DNA of 64,000 bases, from assembly GCA_963575745.1 (NCBI GenBank), contig CAUYUJ010003642.1:1-64000 (forward strand), given 5' to 3'. The DNA comes from Prorocentrum cordatum. Taxonomy: Eukaryota > Sar > Dinophyceae > Prorocentrales > Prorocentraceae. How positions within the stretch are numbered: position 1 is the first letter of the stretch; the number at the start of each line of letters is the position of its first letter. Below, in pieces: positions 20,776 through 30,907 of the stretch. The position numbers were made by a program, and so were the translations under genes. The notes under the pieces were generated by a model, which was given only the letters and a program-made list of their open reading frames with translations, did not search any database and was not told where the DNA came from.

Positions 20776-21195
20776 CAAGGGGTCGGCGGTGCGGCGCAAG
20801 CTCAAGAACAACAAGCTCCCGGGGCGCTCTCGGCGAGGCGCAGCCGAGAGAGGAAGCTGCTCGGCAGCTGCCCAAAGAGAGCTGCCGCCCTCCCCGTGCC
20901 GCCCCGCGGGTCCCACCGCCCGCGCCCAAGGGGGACCGCGCCGCTCTCTCGACCCGCGGGGGGGGGGTCGGCCCCGAGGGGGGGGCGCCTTGAACTGTAT
21001 GAAGTGCTGGTAGATCTGCTTCAGCCGGCCCTGGCGGCGGGGTGCGGCGAGGGGGGTCGGGGAGGGAGGATCGGGGAGTGGCGCCGAGGGAGGGCGACCA
21101 GCGAGGAGGAAAGGGGGAGGCTGTGAACAAAATGTGTCATTGTTTAAACTTTTCGGGGGGGGGCCAAAGCGGGGCCGCGAAAAGTAGAAAAGTAA
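20776..21195. other. GC-rich spacer before composite element copy 3
   Basis: No gene recognised. The last 20 bases are GCGAAAAGTAGAAAAGTA, the word that also follows the element at 22747, so copy 3 lies between two patches of this repeat. Confidence 0.5.
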
Positions 21196-22713
21196 CATGA
21201 TGGACCCACGAACCCGGAAAGGGATATAGACATGCGCAGCATGGTCACGTTTTCACGATACCCAACTGGGCGACATCTCACAAAACATCCCACGAGACAC
21301 CCCGCGAAACATCCCACGAGACACCTCGCGAAACATTCCACGAGACACCTCGCGAAACGTTCCACGAGACACCCCGCGAAACATTCCACGAGACACCCCA
21401 CGAAACATTCCACGAGACACCCCACGAAACATTCCACGAGACACCCCACGAAACATTCCACGGGGGTGCGACTGGGTGTGGTCGTGCTGGGGTGTGGTCG
21501 TGCTGGGGTGTGGTCGTGCTGGGGGGGTCGTGCTCGTGCTGGGGGGGTCGTGCTGGGGGTGGTCGTGCTGGGGGGGTGGTCGTGCTGGGAGGTGGTCGTG
21601 CTGGGGATCGTGCTGGGGAGTGGTCGTGCTGGGGCGTGGTCGTGCTGGGGTGTGGTCGTGCTGTGGTGGGTCGTGCTGGGGTGTGGTCGTGCTGGGGGTG
21701 GGGTCGTGCTGGGGTGGGGTCCTGCTGGGGTGTGGTCGTGCTGGGGTGTGGTCGTGCTGGGGTGGGGTCGTGCTGGGGTGGGGTCGTGCTGGGGTGTGGT
21801 CGTTCTGGGGTGTGATCGTGCTGGGGTGTGGTCGTGCTAGGGTGGGGTCGTGCTGGGGTGGGGTCGTGCTGGGGTGGGGTCGTGCTGGGGTGTGGTCGTG
21901 CTGGGGTGTGGTCGTGCTGGGGGTGGTCGTGCTGGGGGTGGTCGTGCTGGGGGGTGGTCGTGCTGGGAGTGGTCGTGCTGGGGAGTGGTCGTGCTGGGGC
22001 GTGGTCGTGCTGGGGCGTGTCGTGCTGGGGTGTGGTCGTGCTGTGGTGGGTCGTGCTGGGGTGTGGTCGTGCTGGGGTGGGTCTTGCTGGGGTGGGGCCG
22101 TGCTGGGTGTGGGTCGTGCTGGGGTGGGGTCCTGCTGGGGTGTGGTCGTGCTGGGGTGTGGTCGTGCTGGGGTGGGTCGTGCTGGGGTGGGGTCGTGCTG
22201 GGGTGTGGTCGTTCTGGGGTGTGATCGTGCTGGGGTGTGGTCGTGCTAGGGTGGGGTCGTGCTGGGGTGGGGTCGTGCTGGGGTGTGGTCGTGCTGGGGA
22301 GTGGTCGTGCTGGGGTGTGGTCGTGCTGGGGGGTGGTCGTGCTGGGGGGTGGTCGTGCTGGGGGGGTGGTCGTGCTGGGAGGTGGTCCTCAGAATTCAGG
22401 TCCCCAGGAGAGGACAATCTATAACACAAAACAAGCGTTTCGCTCGAGACATCCTCACCATTTTCTGAAAAACAAGCGTTTCGCTCGAGACATCCTCAAA
22501 TTTTAATTCGCGGGCGCTCAAAAACAAGCGTTTCGCTCGAGACATCCTCAAATTTTAATTCGCGGGCTCGTTATTTATCAGGGAAAAATTCGCCGGCCTC
22601 CTTCGACCTCGTTATTTATCAGGGAAAAAATTCGCCGGCCTCCTTCAAGCAGGCACCGGGGGACAGGTTTACCAACTAAAAGAGAACCCTGGGCCGGAGC
22701 CCTTTCCGGGAAA
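21196..22713 (+). repeat. Composite element copy 3
   Basis: Head and 24-bp array (21196-21465), minisatellite (21471-22386) and tail (22387-22713) ending in the GGGC-CGGA-GCCC hairpin (22691-22702). Head and tail are nearly identical to copy 1, including the TCCTCAGAATTCAGGTCCCC junction, so copies 1 and 3 are closer to each other than to copy 2. Confidence 0.9.
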
Positions 22714-22746
22714 AAGTAAAGACGGGCAGAATGCAGGAAACAATGT

Positions 22747-22934
22747 GCGAAAAGTAGAAAAGTAGAAAAGTGGGTCCGGCAAACTGAGAGACACGAAAAG
22801 TAGAAAAGTAGGAAAGTAGAAAAGTGTACGATTGCTCCCCACGGATGCGAAAAGTAGAAAAGTAGAACAGTAGAAAAGAGATGTTGTACTTTTCTACTTT
22901 TCTACTTTTCTACTTTTCTACTTTTCTACTTTTC
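22747..22934. repeat. (GAAAAGTA)n / (TACTTTTC)n inverted octamer arrays
   Basis: GAAAAGTA runs on plus at 22747-22770, 22794-22824 and 22847-22880 are followed at 22887-22934 by six perfect TACTTTTC units. The last left run starts GCGAAAAGTA and the right run ends TACTTTTCGC, so the whole can fold as a hairpin with an 8-base period. Confidence 0.9.
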
Positions 22935-23431
22935 GCAATGGTCTCGCCTCTTCTTGAAGTTTGTGTTGCTCCTCTCTTGGACTGATTGCTTCGCCTCGTC
23001 CTCATTACGACATGTTCTTGCAGCGTTCCCAGCGTATCCGTTTCATCTTCGACGTGCTTCTGCCGCTCTCTAAACATTTCGCCTGGTCGCTTGGCTGGCG
23101 TTCCCGACGTGTCTGTTTCCCGTGCCTCCTCCTGCGTTGCCCCGCCCTCTCTCTTTACAATTCGGTTTCTCCGCCTCCTCCTCCTCCTCCCCCTTCCCTC
23201 ATCCTGCTCATCCTGCTCCCTCTCCTCGTCCTTCTCGCGGTAGTCCCCGATATTAAATTCGATCGGCGTCCTCTGTTAATTTTGTTTGTTGTGCACCACT
23301 TCCTCCTTCTCCGCATTTCCCCCATCGTTTTCCCGGCCCCCATTGCGTGCGTTCCCAGCGTATCCGTTTCATTTTTTTCCTCCAGAGCCCCCTTGCCCTT
23401 GACTTCCCCATTCAAGGGGAACGAATCGCTA
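22935..23431. other. C/T-rich spacer 3' of the minus-strand gene
   Basis: GCGTTCCCAGCGTATCCGTT occurs twice (23021 and 23350), about 329 bp apart. I see no gene. TATTATAAATTGCC at 23429-23442 overlaps the end of the minus-strand ORF. Confidence 0.45.
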
Positions 23432-26400
23432 TTATAAATTGCCCAAGGTGAAAACGCTGTAAACCCGACCAATCTCTGCCTCAGACAATGGCAGGGCGGG
23501 CGCGCGGGAAGCTGATGCAATCGGCGTCTTGCACTGAGTCTCGCCAGCTAGTGCGGCAGCGAGCTTTTCCTTAGAAAGCAGCAGCTGCGCGAGATGGGCA
23601 GTGTTGGCGTGGCCGCGGGCGTGGAAAATACGAAGAAGACGGCTTTGCAAGAGTCGCATCCAGCGGCTGAGGATGATAATGCGCACTGTGGAGAGGCTCG
23701 CCTGAGACCGCCCCTTGTTCCGAGCCTGCCGCTGGATGTTGCGCCATAAGCGCTCGACCCCAATGCTGCCGAGGCTGATGTCAAACCCGTGGGCATGGGC
23801 CCAGGCCTTGATACGGAATGCCGCCAGCAGGCCGTGGACGTGGACGTCCTTGCATTGCTCCTGGACAGCATCGCAGAACGGCTGGTGACCCGCTGGAACA
23901 GCTTGGAGGCTTGTCGCTGCCGGCTGGGCGCTGTCTTCTCGTCGCATCACGGGCCGCCGCTTCTGCAACCTCAGCAAATACGCATGCTGAGCCCGGTGCC
24001 ACGCGGTGCCGGCATCCCGCGGCACGCCAGCAAAACACGGCAAGCGCAATAAGTTCATCAGGCCTTGTAGATCTGATCGGATCGACTCGGCAGTCGGGAA
24101 AGACTCGTAGCAGGCGCGATATGCGACCGCCGTCGCCTCTGCGCGCGGAACCCCCGGGTTCGCCCAACGCGCGATATCGTCAATCACCACGGCCTTGGCG
24201 CACGGCGGCAGGATTGCACCGTTATCTGGGTGCGTCCACTTGTCCGAAGCCCTGGCCTGGACCATCTTCAGGGCGGTCTGCGGCAGCCGCTGTGCACGGA
24301 AGTACGCAGAGAGGATGCTGGGGAGATTGGCTACTGGTTGCGCTGGCCCCCGTCCCTCGGCGGTATCGGCAGCGGCATACAGCAATTCATCCTGCGCGTC
24401 CTGATGTTCGGCCCCGTCGTGTCCAGCGCGCACGAGGGGGTTCCAGCTGCCCAGGGCTTTCCGCAGGCAGCGGATTGCCCAGGCGGCCTCGCGAGATGAG
24501 ATATGGATGGCTCCCAGCAATCTCATATAAATATGTAACGGGTCCTCGCCGAGCTCGAAGCCAAACACCTTGTAAGTCGAGCGGTCGACGACGATGCGGC
24601 CGGCGTCCATCTGCGCGCGGATAAAATCATCCGCGGGGCTGTCCTGCATGACAACAGTGCCAGGAGGCAGAGCCGCCTGCAGACACGACACCATCATCGA
24701 GAAATCCGCCGCCAAATTGTCTGTGTTCGCCCCCATTGGCCGAGCGCCGTCCAGCTGCATCAACGTGAGCGCAGTCAGGAGGAGCTTCTCTTTCTGGGGC
24801 CGATTCTCAATCGGACAATACAGTGGCGGCAGAGGCGGTATATCCTCGAGTGCGGCAAGGCCCCCAAAGACCCGCTTGCGCTGGTTCCTGCCCCCGAGCG
24901 CTCGGCAGCTCAACTGCCGACAATCGGACGCGCTGAAATCCATGTTGAGAACGGCCCCTGTGGCCGCCAACGCATACCTTGACAGGTCGACGCAAAGCGG
25001 CGTCCAAACGGCGTTTGCGTACGCCGACAGCAGTGACCCGAACGTCTGCGGATCTGGGGCAAGATCCGCAGCGCGGTCGAATGCCCGGAGCAGCACCGCC
25101 CGCTCAGAGCCGGACAACTCGCCCAAGCGAGGGTGTTGAGACAGGGACCGCGCCATCGAGTCAGCGGTGGCTGCTGTCACGTGTCGGCGAACCGCCTCGT
25201 AGCACTCAGTTTCTTCGAAGACCAGCAACGCGGATGGCCAAAAGTCGCCCGTGACGACCAGCTTGCCCACGACGTCTGCAGAGAGCGATGCCCCCCCCGA
25301 TGCGCAGGCACTCACGGGGACGGACCAGACGCGACCATGCGCCTTGCACTTGCACTTCTGGCACAAGCTGGCCCGCACGCCCACCGAGGAGAGCACTCGC
25401 GGTCCGGGCTGGCGCCCCTGGTTCACAATCTGGCAAATCTTGTCGTCCTTACCTGCATCGGGACAAGCGCGCGGCACTGCGGGGTTGCCGTCGGGATCTG
25501 TGAAGCGTATGGGAACGACAGCCACGCTCTCGTATACGTCTGCACACGCCTGCGAGAATGCGTCTCTCCAGGTGCTGAAATCCTCGAAGGCGCCAGCTGT
25601 CGCGGCCAACAACTCCTCCGTGCCTGTAGTCGCAAGCACTCCATTGTCAGGCGACGATCGAGCGGCGACTCGGTAGCATCGATGCCATGGCTTCTCCAAG
25701 CGGGGCTTTGAACCTGAACTCGCTGGCGCACCCACGCGGGGTACCAACGTCTCTCGGCACGCGATGTCAGGCTGCCAGCTAACAGGCACCGAACGCAGGG
25801 GCTTCGCGAGCCGCCAACACGCCCCTGCACCGTCGGCGGCATGCTGGCTGCAACCGCATGCGCCACCTTCGCGCTGATAAAGCAGCGCTTCGATTGCATC
25901 GGGGCCTCCCACGCTCGCCACTGCAGCGTAACACTTGCTTTCGGCCAGCCACGCCGTCTGCCCGACTGCGGGCGCCAGCTCGGGGCCACGCTTGCTGGCA
26001 CCGCTAAGAAGAAAGCGCAACCGCGATCCATTGAAGATGGAACTGGGGTTCAATTGCATGGCGACGGTGCCACCAAGACGGGCCGTCTTGGCAGCCTCGG
26101 CGATGTCAGCATACGCCAGATCCCTGGGGAGCGCCACAGCCGCCGTAGAGGTGGCTGTGGCGCTCCCCAGGCCTGCGATCTGCGCTGTAAGCGCCTCATG
26201 AGATTTCGTTTTCTTGCGCGGGCGCCAGGGCTTCAATACGCAGAATCGGCGGCGTGGTCGAATCTGCTTCTTGGACACCCTTGCTGGTTGCCGGCGGGCG
26301 CGATGGACCGGCAATGCCGAGATCGAAGGGCGGCACGAGTGGCCCTTGAGCACGAGGTTCAGCCGAAGGAAAATCTTGCCGCATGACCTGCACTTCCAAC

Positions 26401-26668
26401 CCTCGGACAGACGACCGACACCGGCCGCCAAAACTCTCGAGAGCAGCGGCCTTGGCCGCATGGAGCGCATGGAACGCTTGGTGCCTGTCCATCGTTCTCT
26501 GCATGTGTTGCCCGGTGGCTGTGAATCGCCACGTGCGCCCCCGCGCAAAACAATGTTTCGCTGGGAGGGCGAAGCATGGACAGCCTGTGAACACATCGCA
26601 AACCAATGTCTGCTCGGCGCCCGGCTGCATCTGCTCGGCTTTCCGCGGGGGCGGAGCGCGCGAGCCAT
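23432..26668 (-). CDS. Large ORF of unknown function, possibly transposon-related
   Basis: A single uninterrupted frame of 1078 codons with balanced amino-acid composition, unlike the repeat-driven frames elsewhere. It is therefore very probably coding, though the start is uncertain. Near residue 95 is a Cys-x2-Cys...His-x-Cys cluster (WKCRSCGKIF...KGHSC), a possible C2HC zinc finger. Further Cys clusters lie near residue 270 (GGACGCSQH) and 430 (LCQKCKCKAHG). The C-terminal part has SIGVERLWRNIQ followed by a basic helical stretch, which resembles the region after the last acidic residue in some DDE transposases; I hold that weakly. There is no signal peptide or membrane span. A mobile-element protein or a lineage-specific nuclear protein are both possible. 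Confidence 0.65.
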   Translation of the reverse strand: MARALRPRGKPSRCSRAPSRHWFAMCSQAVHASPSQRNIVLRGGARGDSQPPGNTCRERWTGTKRSMRSMRPRPLLSRVLAAGVGRLSEGWKCRSCGKIFLRLNLVLKGHSCRPSISALPVHRARRQPARVSKKQIRPRRRFCVLKPWRPRKKTKSHEALTAQIAGLGSATATSTAAVALPRDLAYADIAEAAKTARLGGTVAMQLNPSSIFNGSRLRFLLSGASKRGPELAPAVGQTAWLAESKCYAAVASVGGPDAIEALLYQREGGACGCSQHAADGAGACWRLAKPLRSVPVSWQPDIACRETLVPRVGAPASSGSKPRLEKPWHRCYRVAARSSPDNGVLATTGTEELLAATAGAFEDFSTWRDAFSQACADVYESVAVVPIRFTDPDGNPAVPRACPDAGKDDKICQIVNQGRQPGPRVLSSVGVRASLCQKCKCKAHGRVWSVPVSACASGGASLSADVVGKLVVTGDFWPSALLVFEETECYEAVRRHVTAATADSMARSLSQHPRLGELSGSERAVLLRAFDRAADLAPDPQTFGSLLSAYANAVWTPLCVDLSRYALAATGAVLNMDFSASDCRQLSCRALGGRNQRKRVFGGLAALEDIPPLPPLYCPIENRPQKEKLLLTALTLMQLDGARPMGANTDNLAADFSMMVSCLQAALPPGTVVMQDSPADDFIRAQMDAGRIVVDRSTYKVFGFELGEDPLHIYMRLLGAIHISSREAAWAIRCLRKALGSWNPLVRAGHDGAEHQDAQDELLYAAADTAEGRGPAQPVANLPSILSAYFRAQRLPQTALKMVQARASDKWTHPDNGAILPPCAKAVVIDDIARWANPGVPRAEATAVAYRACYESFPTAESIRSDLQGLMNLLRLPCFAGVPRDAGTAWHRAQHAYLLRLQKRRPVMRREDSAQPAATSLQAVPAGHQPFCDAVQEQCKDVHVHGLLAAFRIKAWAHAHGFDISLGSIGVERLWRNIQRQARNKGRSQASLSTVRIIILSRWMRLLQSRLLRIFHARGHANTAHLAQLLLSKEKLAAALAGETQCKTPIASASRAPALPLSEAEIGRVYSVFTLGNL

Positions 26669-26699
26669 GCGCCTTGAGCCTAGATGGCAACGCTGGCAG

Positions 26700-27070
26700 G
26701 GGTAACGGTAGCGGGGCGAGGAAGGAGATCAAAGACGGCCCAAGAGGCTCCCAAGACCGCCCCAAGACGGCCAATGAGGCCACCAACAGGGCCCCCAAGA
26801 CGGCCCACGTGAGCAACAAGAGGGCACTACGCGGGGCCCGAAAAAGGTGAATACTGCATAATATTTCGAGAGTTCCCCCCCCCTCCCCCAAAAAAAAAAG
26901 CCCAGAAGGGCTCCCTCAGAGCCCTCCGAGTCGCGTCCAAAGAGGCCCCCAAGAAGCACCCAGGAGCCCCCCCCAAGAAGCTCCCCGAAGCTCACAACAT
27001 GGCCCAAAAAGCCTTCCAAGAGGCCCCTGAGAGGTATTCCAAGAGCCCCTCATATGCTGCCACAGACTCT
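26700..27070 (+). repeat. Degenerate CCCAAGA repeats
   Basis: GGCCCAAGAGG, CCCCAAGACGG and CCCCCAAGAAG words at roughly 12-20-bp spacing, the same family as at 3715 and 20280. No gene is recognised. Confidence 0.6.
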
Positions 27071-27445
27071 TGACCCACAAGATATATTCGAAGAACGTGC
27101 GAGCTCTCACTTGTCTTGGGGATCGGCGGAATAGGGCGCACCACTTGAATAATAGTTGCGGGGCGAGGGTGAACCGAGCTGGGCGACAAAATGTTTAATG
27201 CCGCCCGTTCCCAATGTATCCGTGAGATCCGCTCCCGCGCCTGATCATCCTGGTCCTCGTCCTCCTCCCCCTCCTCTTCCTCTGCTCTTCCTCCTCCTCC
27301 TCCTGCAATCCCTGGCGGTGGCCCCGGCGGTGGCGATGGTCCACTTCTTGCTTCTCCTCCCCATGCTCCTGCTCCTGCTACTCCGCAACAATTTTGGCGC
27401 TGAAGTGCGACCGCGCTCGGGCTGCAGCCTCGGCCCGCGCGCGCG
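27071..27445. other. Spacer with short CCT tract
   Basis: 27245-27305 is CCT-rich. The rest has ordinary composition with no recognised gene. It precedes the ATG at 27446. Confidence 0.4.
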
Positions 27446-28206
27446 ATGACGACGATCAAGCGCGACTGCGTCGTGTTGCACGACAACCGTACGGGGCGCG
27501 AGCTGGTCACGGCCGTCGAGGTCATCGGAGACCGCGAGTGTATCACCGTGACCACCGCAGGTTGGAGCAAGTGGGTGTGCGGCAAGGCTCAGGGCTTGCG
27601 AGGCACGATGTTCCTAACGTGGCTGAAAAATCAGCGCACCGCGTCGTCGGGGCCAAGGGCGCCGACGACGCTCTTCGCGGCAGCGGAGCCAGGCCGCCGC
27701 CCGACCACGCGGCCCGGCCGCGCCAGCCGCCAGGTTCCAGTGGACGAGTGCTTCAAGACAGTGCAGCTGCCGCCGTTTGGCGATACGGAGGCAACAGAGC
27801 TGCAGATTGTCATTCCCCCACCTCATAGGGGGGGAGGGACAAGCTGCAGGTGGTGCTGCACGAGAAGGGCGTGGAGTGCATCAAGGCCAAATTGCTTCAG
27901 GAGGCGGCGGAGGCGGCAGAGGCGAGCACGGTGCTGAAGCGCCCGCGGCGCCACGAGACCGATGTTCCTTGCGGCGCCCGCATCTATTGGGTGCAGCGGC
28001 TCCAAGCTTGGCGGGCCGCCCGCACAGACTGCGGTTGCAGCAGGACGGCCTTGTTCCGCACAAACCGCGGCTGCAGCAAGGATGACGCTGAAGCGGCCGC
28101 GGCGAAGTGGTGCACCGCCGAACTCAAGGATTGCGAAGCGGAGGAGCTCCAGGAGATGGAAGCGGAGGCGGAGGGCGATGCGGAGGAGGAGGCCGACTCG
28201 GTCTAA
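27446..28206 (+). pseudogene. Hypothetical protein in two frames (frameshift at G run)
   Basis: From the ATG at 27446 a non-repetitive frame reads TTIKRDCVVLHDNRTGREL and continues to about VPVDECFKTVQLPPFG. After the poly-G tract at 27825-27836 sensible coding resumes one frame away with KLQVVLHEKGVECIKAKL and runs to a TAA at 28204-28206. The second half is Ala/Glu-rich with an acidic tail and contains Cys residues in DCGC and NRGC. I do not recognise the family. The break could be a true frameshift, a small intron or a homopolymer error. Confidence 0.5.
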
Positions 28207-28716
28207 GCTGCGGCGCGCTCGGTCGACCGCATCGCTGGGGCGTGCGATCACGGTCGGCAGTGCGATTGAGAATGGCAGTGAGGAGGACGAGCACGAGGGC
28301 GAGGGCGAGGGGGGGAACGAGGAGGAGGATTGGGATAATAATTGTGGATTGCTGGTAGATCCCCCCAATGTTCGCTACTGTTGGTGCCATTGCGAATCGT
28401 TGGTATGATCAAGCATGCTGCAGCACGACGACACTACGATCAAGTGTGCCTCTCACGCGCTACCGCCGTCGATGTGTGACCTCACGGCGCTGCAGCGCTG
28501 ACTTGCGTTTCGTGTGTTTGGAGTCCATCGTGCTGCAGCGCTGACTAACGTTCGGGTGTCTGGCGTGCCGATGCCAGAGTGTTGCATCGCGCTGCAGCGC
28601 TGACTTACATTTTGTGTGTCTGGCGTGTTGATGTAGCGCTTCGATCGCGCTTGCAGCCCGCATGTTCGCATTATGTTACTGCATGTGGTTCGCAGCCACC
28701 TGTGATCAGAACACCA
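28207..28716 (+). repeat. GCTGCAGCGCTGACTTA repeats and spacer
   Basis: The word GCTGCAGCGCTGAC with a following TT(G/A)(C/A)(G/A)TTT and GTGTGTCTGGCGTG recurs at about 28488, 28541 and 28590, giving a degenerate ~50-bp tandem repeat. The remainder of the stretch is unassigned. Confidence 0.65.
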
Positions 28717-29070
28717 ATGGCGGCCAACATGAGTGCAGCGACGCCGCCATGGCGGTTTCCCTCGGAGCCAGTGCCGCCGCCGAAGGCGAAGTCCGCTGCA
28801 TCGGATGCGACATGTGCGGCTACTCCCCCTCCCCCGCCGCCGCCGCCGCCACCGCCGCCTCCGACGTCGACGAGGACCGCGGCTGCAGCCGCCAGTGATG
28901 CGCCAGCCCCGCGCGCGGCTGCAGCCGCGCGCAAGCGCGATGCTGAGACCAAGGTTGGCATGTGGAAGCTTGTGCGCGACATGCTTCGGGAAGCGCTTCA
29001 GCGCGGGGACCGCGAGACAGCGGTTGCGCCGGCCGTCCAATACCACGTGGCGAAGAAGCCGCGGAAGTGA
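28717..29070 (+). CDS. Small basic hypothetical protein with poly-Pro
   Basis: The ATG at 28717 starts a 117-codon frame: MAANMSAATPPWRF, then a run of 13 Pro, an Ala-rich segment, and a charged C-terminus KVGMWKLVRDMLREALQRGD ending VAKKPRK. The C-terminal helix plus KKPRK could be a nuclear or nucleic-acid-binding tail. I do not recognise the family. Dinoflagellates do encode many short basic Ala/Pro-rich proteins. The upstream in-frame sequence overlaps the GCTGCAGC repeats, so the internal Met is preferred as start. Confidence 0.4.
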   Translation: MAANMSAATPPWRFPSEPVPPPKAKSAASDATCAATPPPPPPPPPPPPPTSTRTAAAAASDAPAPRAAAAARKRDAETKVGMWKLVRDMLREALQRGDRETAVAPAVQYHVAKKPRK

Positions 29071-30004
29071 TGGGCGCGCGGCGCGCGCGCGGTCGGTGCT
29101 GCAGTACCACTGTTTCAGTCGGAGACAGCATCGCGACGGCGGCGACGGCGACAGAGACAACGAAGACGGCTTCAAAGACGACGTAATTCAGAGCAGCGCA
29201 TGCAGGAGAAGAAGGTGGAGGGAGGATGACGATGAGGAGGAGGAGGGTGATCAGGTGGACGACGACATTGAGGACGACGTTCTGGAACGCCCTCATTTTC
29301 ACAGGTTCCCACCGCTCGCTGCCAGCACCTCGGAGCAGGGGAAGGGGGGCAGGATGATGAAGATGAGGAGGAGGAGGAGGAGAAGGAGGCCGAGGGCGAG
29401 GAGCATGACGAGGAGGAGGAGGAGGAAGACAACCAGTTGGCACCCATGCCCCGCCCCCCCGCTCCTTCTGCCTACTCCTGCCTCCACATCTTCCCTCTCG
29501 TCCTCCTCCTCCTCCTCCTCCTCCTCCTCCTCCCCCTCCTCCTCCTCCTCCTCCTCCTCCCCCTCCTCATCCTCATCCTCATCCTCCCTCGCATTCTCCT
29601 ACTCCTCCTTCTCCTCCTCCTCCTCCTCCTCCCTCTCCTTCTCCTCCTCCTCATCCTCCTCCTCCTCCTTCTCCTGCCCCCCCTCCTCCTCCCCCCCCTC
29701 CTCTCCCTCCAATCCTCCTCCTCCTCCTCCTCCTCCTCCTCCTCCTATCCTGAGGGGGCAGCCCTGGGGAGGTCAATCCAGTCGTTGGCCCTCGGAGGTT
29801 CAGTTGGGGGTGATGTTACTTTGCGGGGCGATGTTACTTTGGGGGGTCAGCCGACTGGTTAGCAGGGGCCCATCGTCGTCAGCGTCGTCGCCATCGCATT
29901 CGTCGTTGGCACAGCCGCTGATTTTGTTCCGCGCAGCTGCTGCTGCAGCTTCGCGCGCTGCAGCGTCGCGCGCCCGCGCGCCCGATTGCAGCTTCAGCTG
30001 CAGT
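29071..30004 (+). repeat. Spacer with purine patch then (CCT)n tract
   Basis: 29220-29440 is GAGGA-rich on plus and 29500-29750 is CCT-rich on plus, so the two can pair with each other over tens of bases. 29810-29850 holds two GATGTTACTTTG(C/G)GGGG units. No gene is recognised. Confidence 0.65.
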
Positions 30005-30124
30005 GATGGGGCTGGTTTCCACCACCACTACCATATGTTGGAGAAGGAGGGGGAGGAGAAAGAAGAGGAGGAGGAGGACCTCCCCCTCCAACCTATGGCA
30101 CTGGTGGTGGAAACCAAGCCCATC
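30005..30124. repeat. Inverted repeat, 46-bp arms
   Basis: 30005-30050 (GATGGGGCTGGTTTCCACCA...) and 30079-30124 (...TGGTGGAAACCAAGCCCATC) are imperfect reverse complements around a 28-bp GA-rich loop. Flanking GCTGCAG words extend the pairing weakly. The right arm overlaps the start of the downstream frame, so the hairpin would lie at or near the 5' end of that coding region. Confidence 0.8.
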
Positions 30125-30907
30125 ATGCAGCTTGGCGAGCTGCAGCTTCGCTCGCTGCATCGCGCAGCGATGGCGTCGCACCTCGACTACGACGAGGGCG
30201 CCGAGGAGTTCGCCGAGGAGGCTGCTCCGATCATGCGGCCGATGCCGCCTGCTGTGCCGCCGCCAGGGTTCGAGCCGCAGGGCCCCGCGGTCGAGGAGGC
30301 TGCAGGCCCTAGGGCGCCCAGCACGCCGCCGAAGGCGCGGCCGAAGTCGCGCGCCGCCCCGCGCGGCAAGGGCGGCAGCGACGGCCCACCTTGCAAGGGC
30401 AAGGGCAAGGACAAGGACAAGGACAACTTCGGCTGCCCCAGCGGCAGCGGCGGCCCACCTTGCGGCAAGGGCAAGGGCAAGGACAAGGGCGGCGGCGGCC
30501 CACCTTGCAAGGGCAAGGGCAAGGACAAGGGCAAGGGTGGCAAGGGCAAGCTTGTCCGCGACGGGGATCAGCAGCGGCGTGGCGGCTGGTTCAATCGGGC
30601 GCAGCAGCTCTGCGAGCTGTTGCTGCAGGGCGAGTACGCCGACGCGGCCGCCCTCGCGGAGGAGTTCCACGCTGGGCCTGCACAGGTCTGGGTCGGCGCC
30701 GACGACGCGCAGGATTCGGCGCAGGATCCATGGGCGCTGCTGGCGCTGAGGAGGCCGCCGAGGAGGCGCCTGCGCTGGCCGCTGAGGAGGCCCGTGCGCT
30801 ATGCAGCGCCTGCGCTGGCCGCTGAGGGGGGCCCGTGCGCTATGCAGCGCCTGCGCCGAGGAGGCCCGTGCGCTATGCAGCGCCTGCGCCATGCGGGCGC
30901 CACGTGA
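30095..30907 (+). CDS. Lys/Gly-repeat hypothetical protein
   Basis: The frame from the ATG at 30095 (alternative ATG at 30170, MASHLDYDEGAEE) runs to the TGA at 30905-30907. Order: acidic N-terminus, Pro-rich segment with PMPPAVPPPGFEP, a basic patch, then repeated GPPCKGKGKDKDKD / GGPPCGKGKGKDKGGG units. A helical segment RAQQLCELLLQGEYADAAAL and an Arg-rich tail with three PCAMQRLR repeats follow. Codon use is ordered and not frame-agnostic, which supports coding. KGKGKDKG tracts are typical low-complexity linkers in dinoflagellate proteins. No enzymatic domain is visible. Confidence 0.55.
   Translation: MALVVETKPIMQLGELQLRSLHRAAMASHLDYDEGAEEFAEEAAPIMRPMPPAVPPPGFEPQGPAVEEAAGPRAPSTPPKARPKSRAAPRGKGGSDGPPCKGKGKDKDKDNFGCPSGSGGPPCGKGKGKDKGGGGPPCKGKGKDKGKGGKGKLVRDGDQQRRGGWFNRAQQLCELLLQGEYADAAALAEEFHAGPAQVWVGADDAQDSAQDPWALLALRRPPRRRLRWPLRRPVRYAAPALAAEGGPCAMQRLRRGGPCAMQRLRHAGAT

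Noticed and set aside
23789-26850. Plus-strand ORFs of 70-270 codons opposite the 1078-codon ORF.
   Set aside because: They are fragmented, Arg/Ser-rich and lie fully within the complementary strand of one continuous frame.
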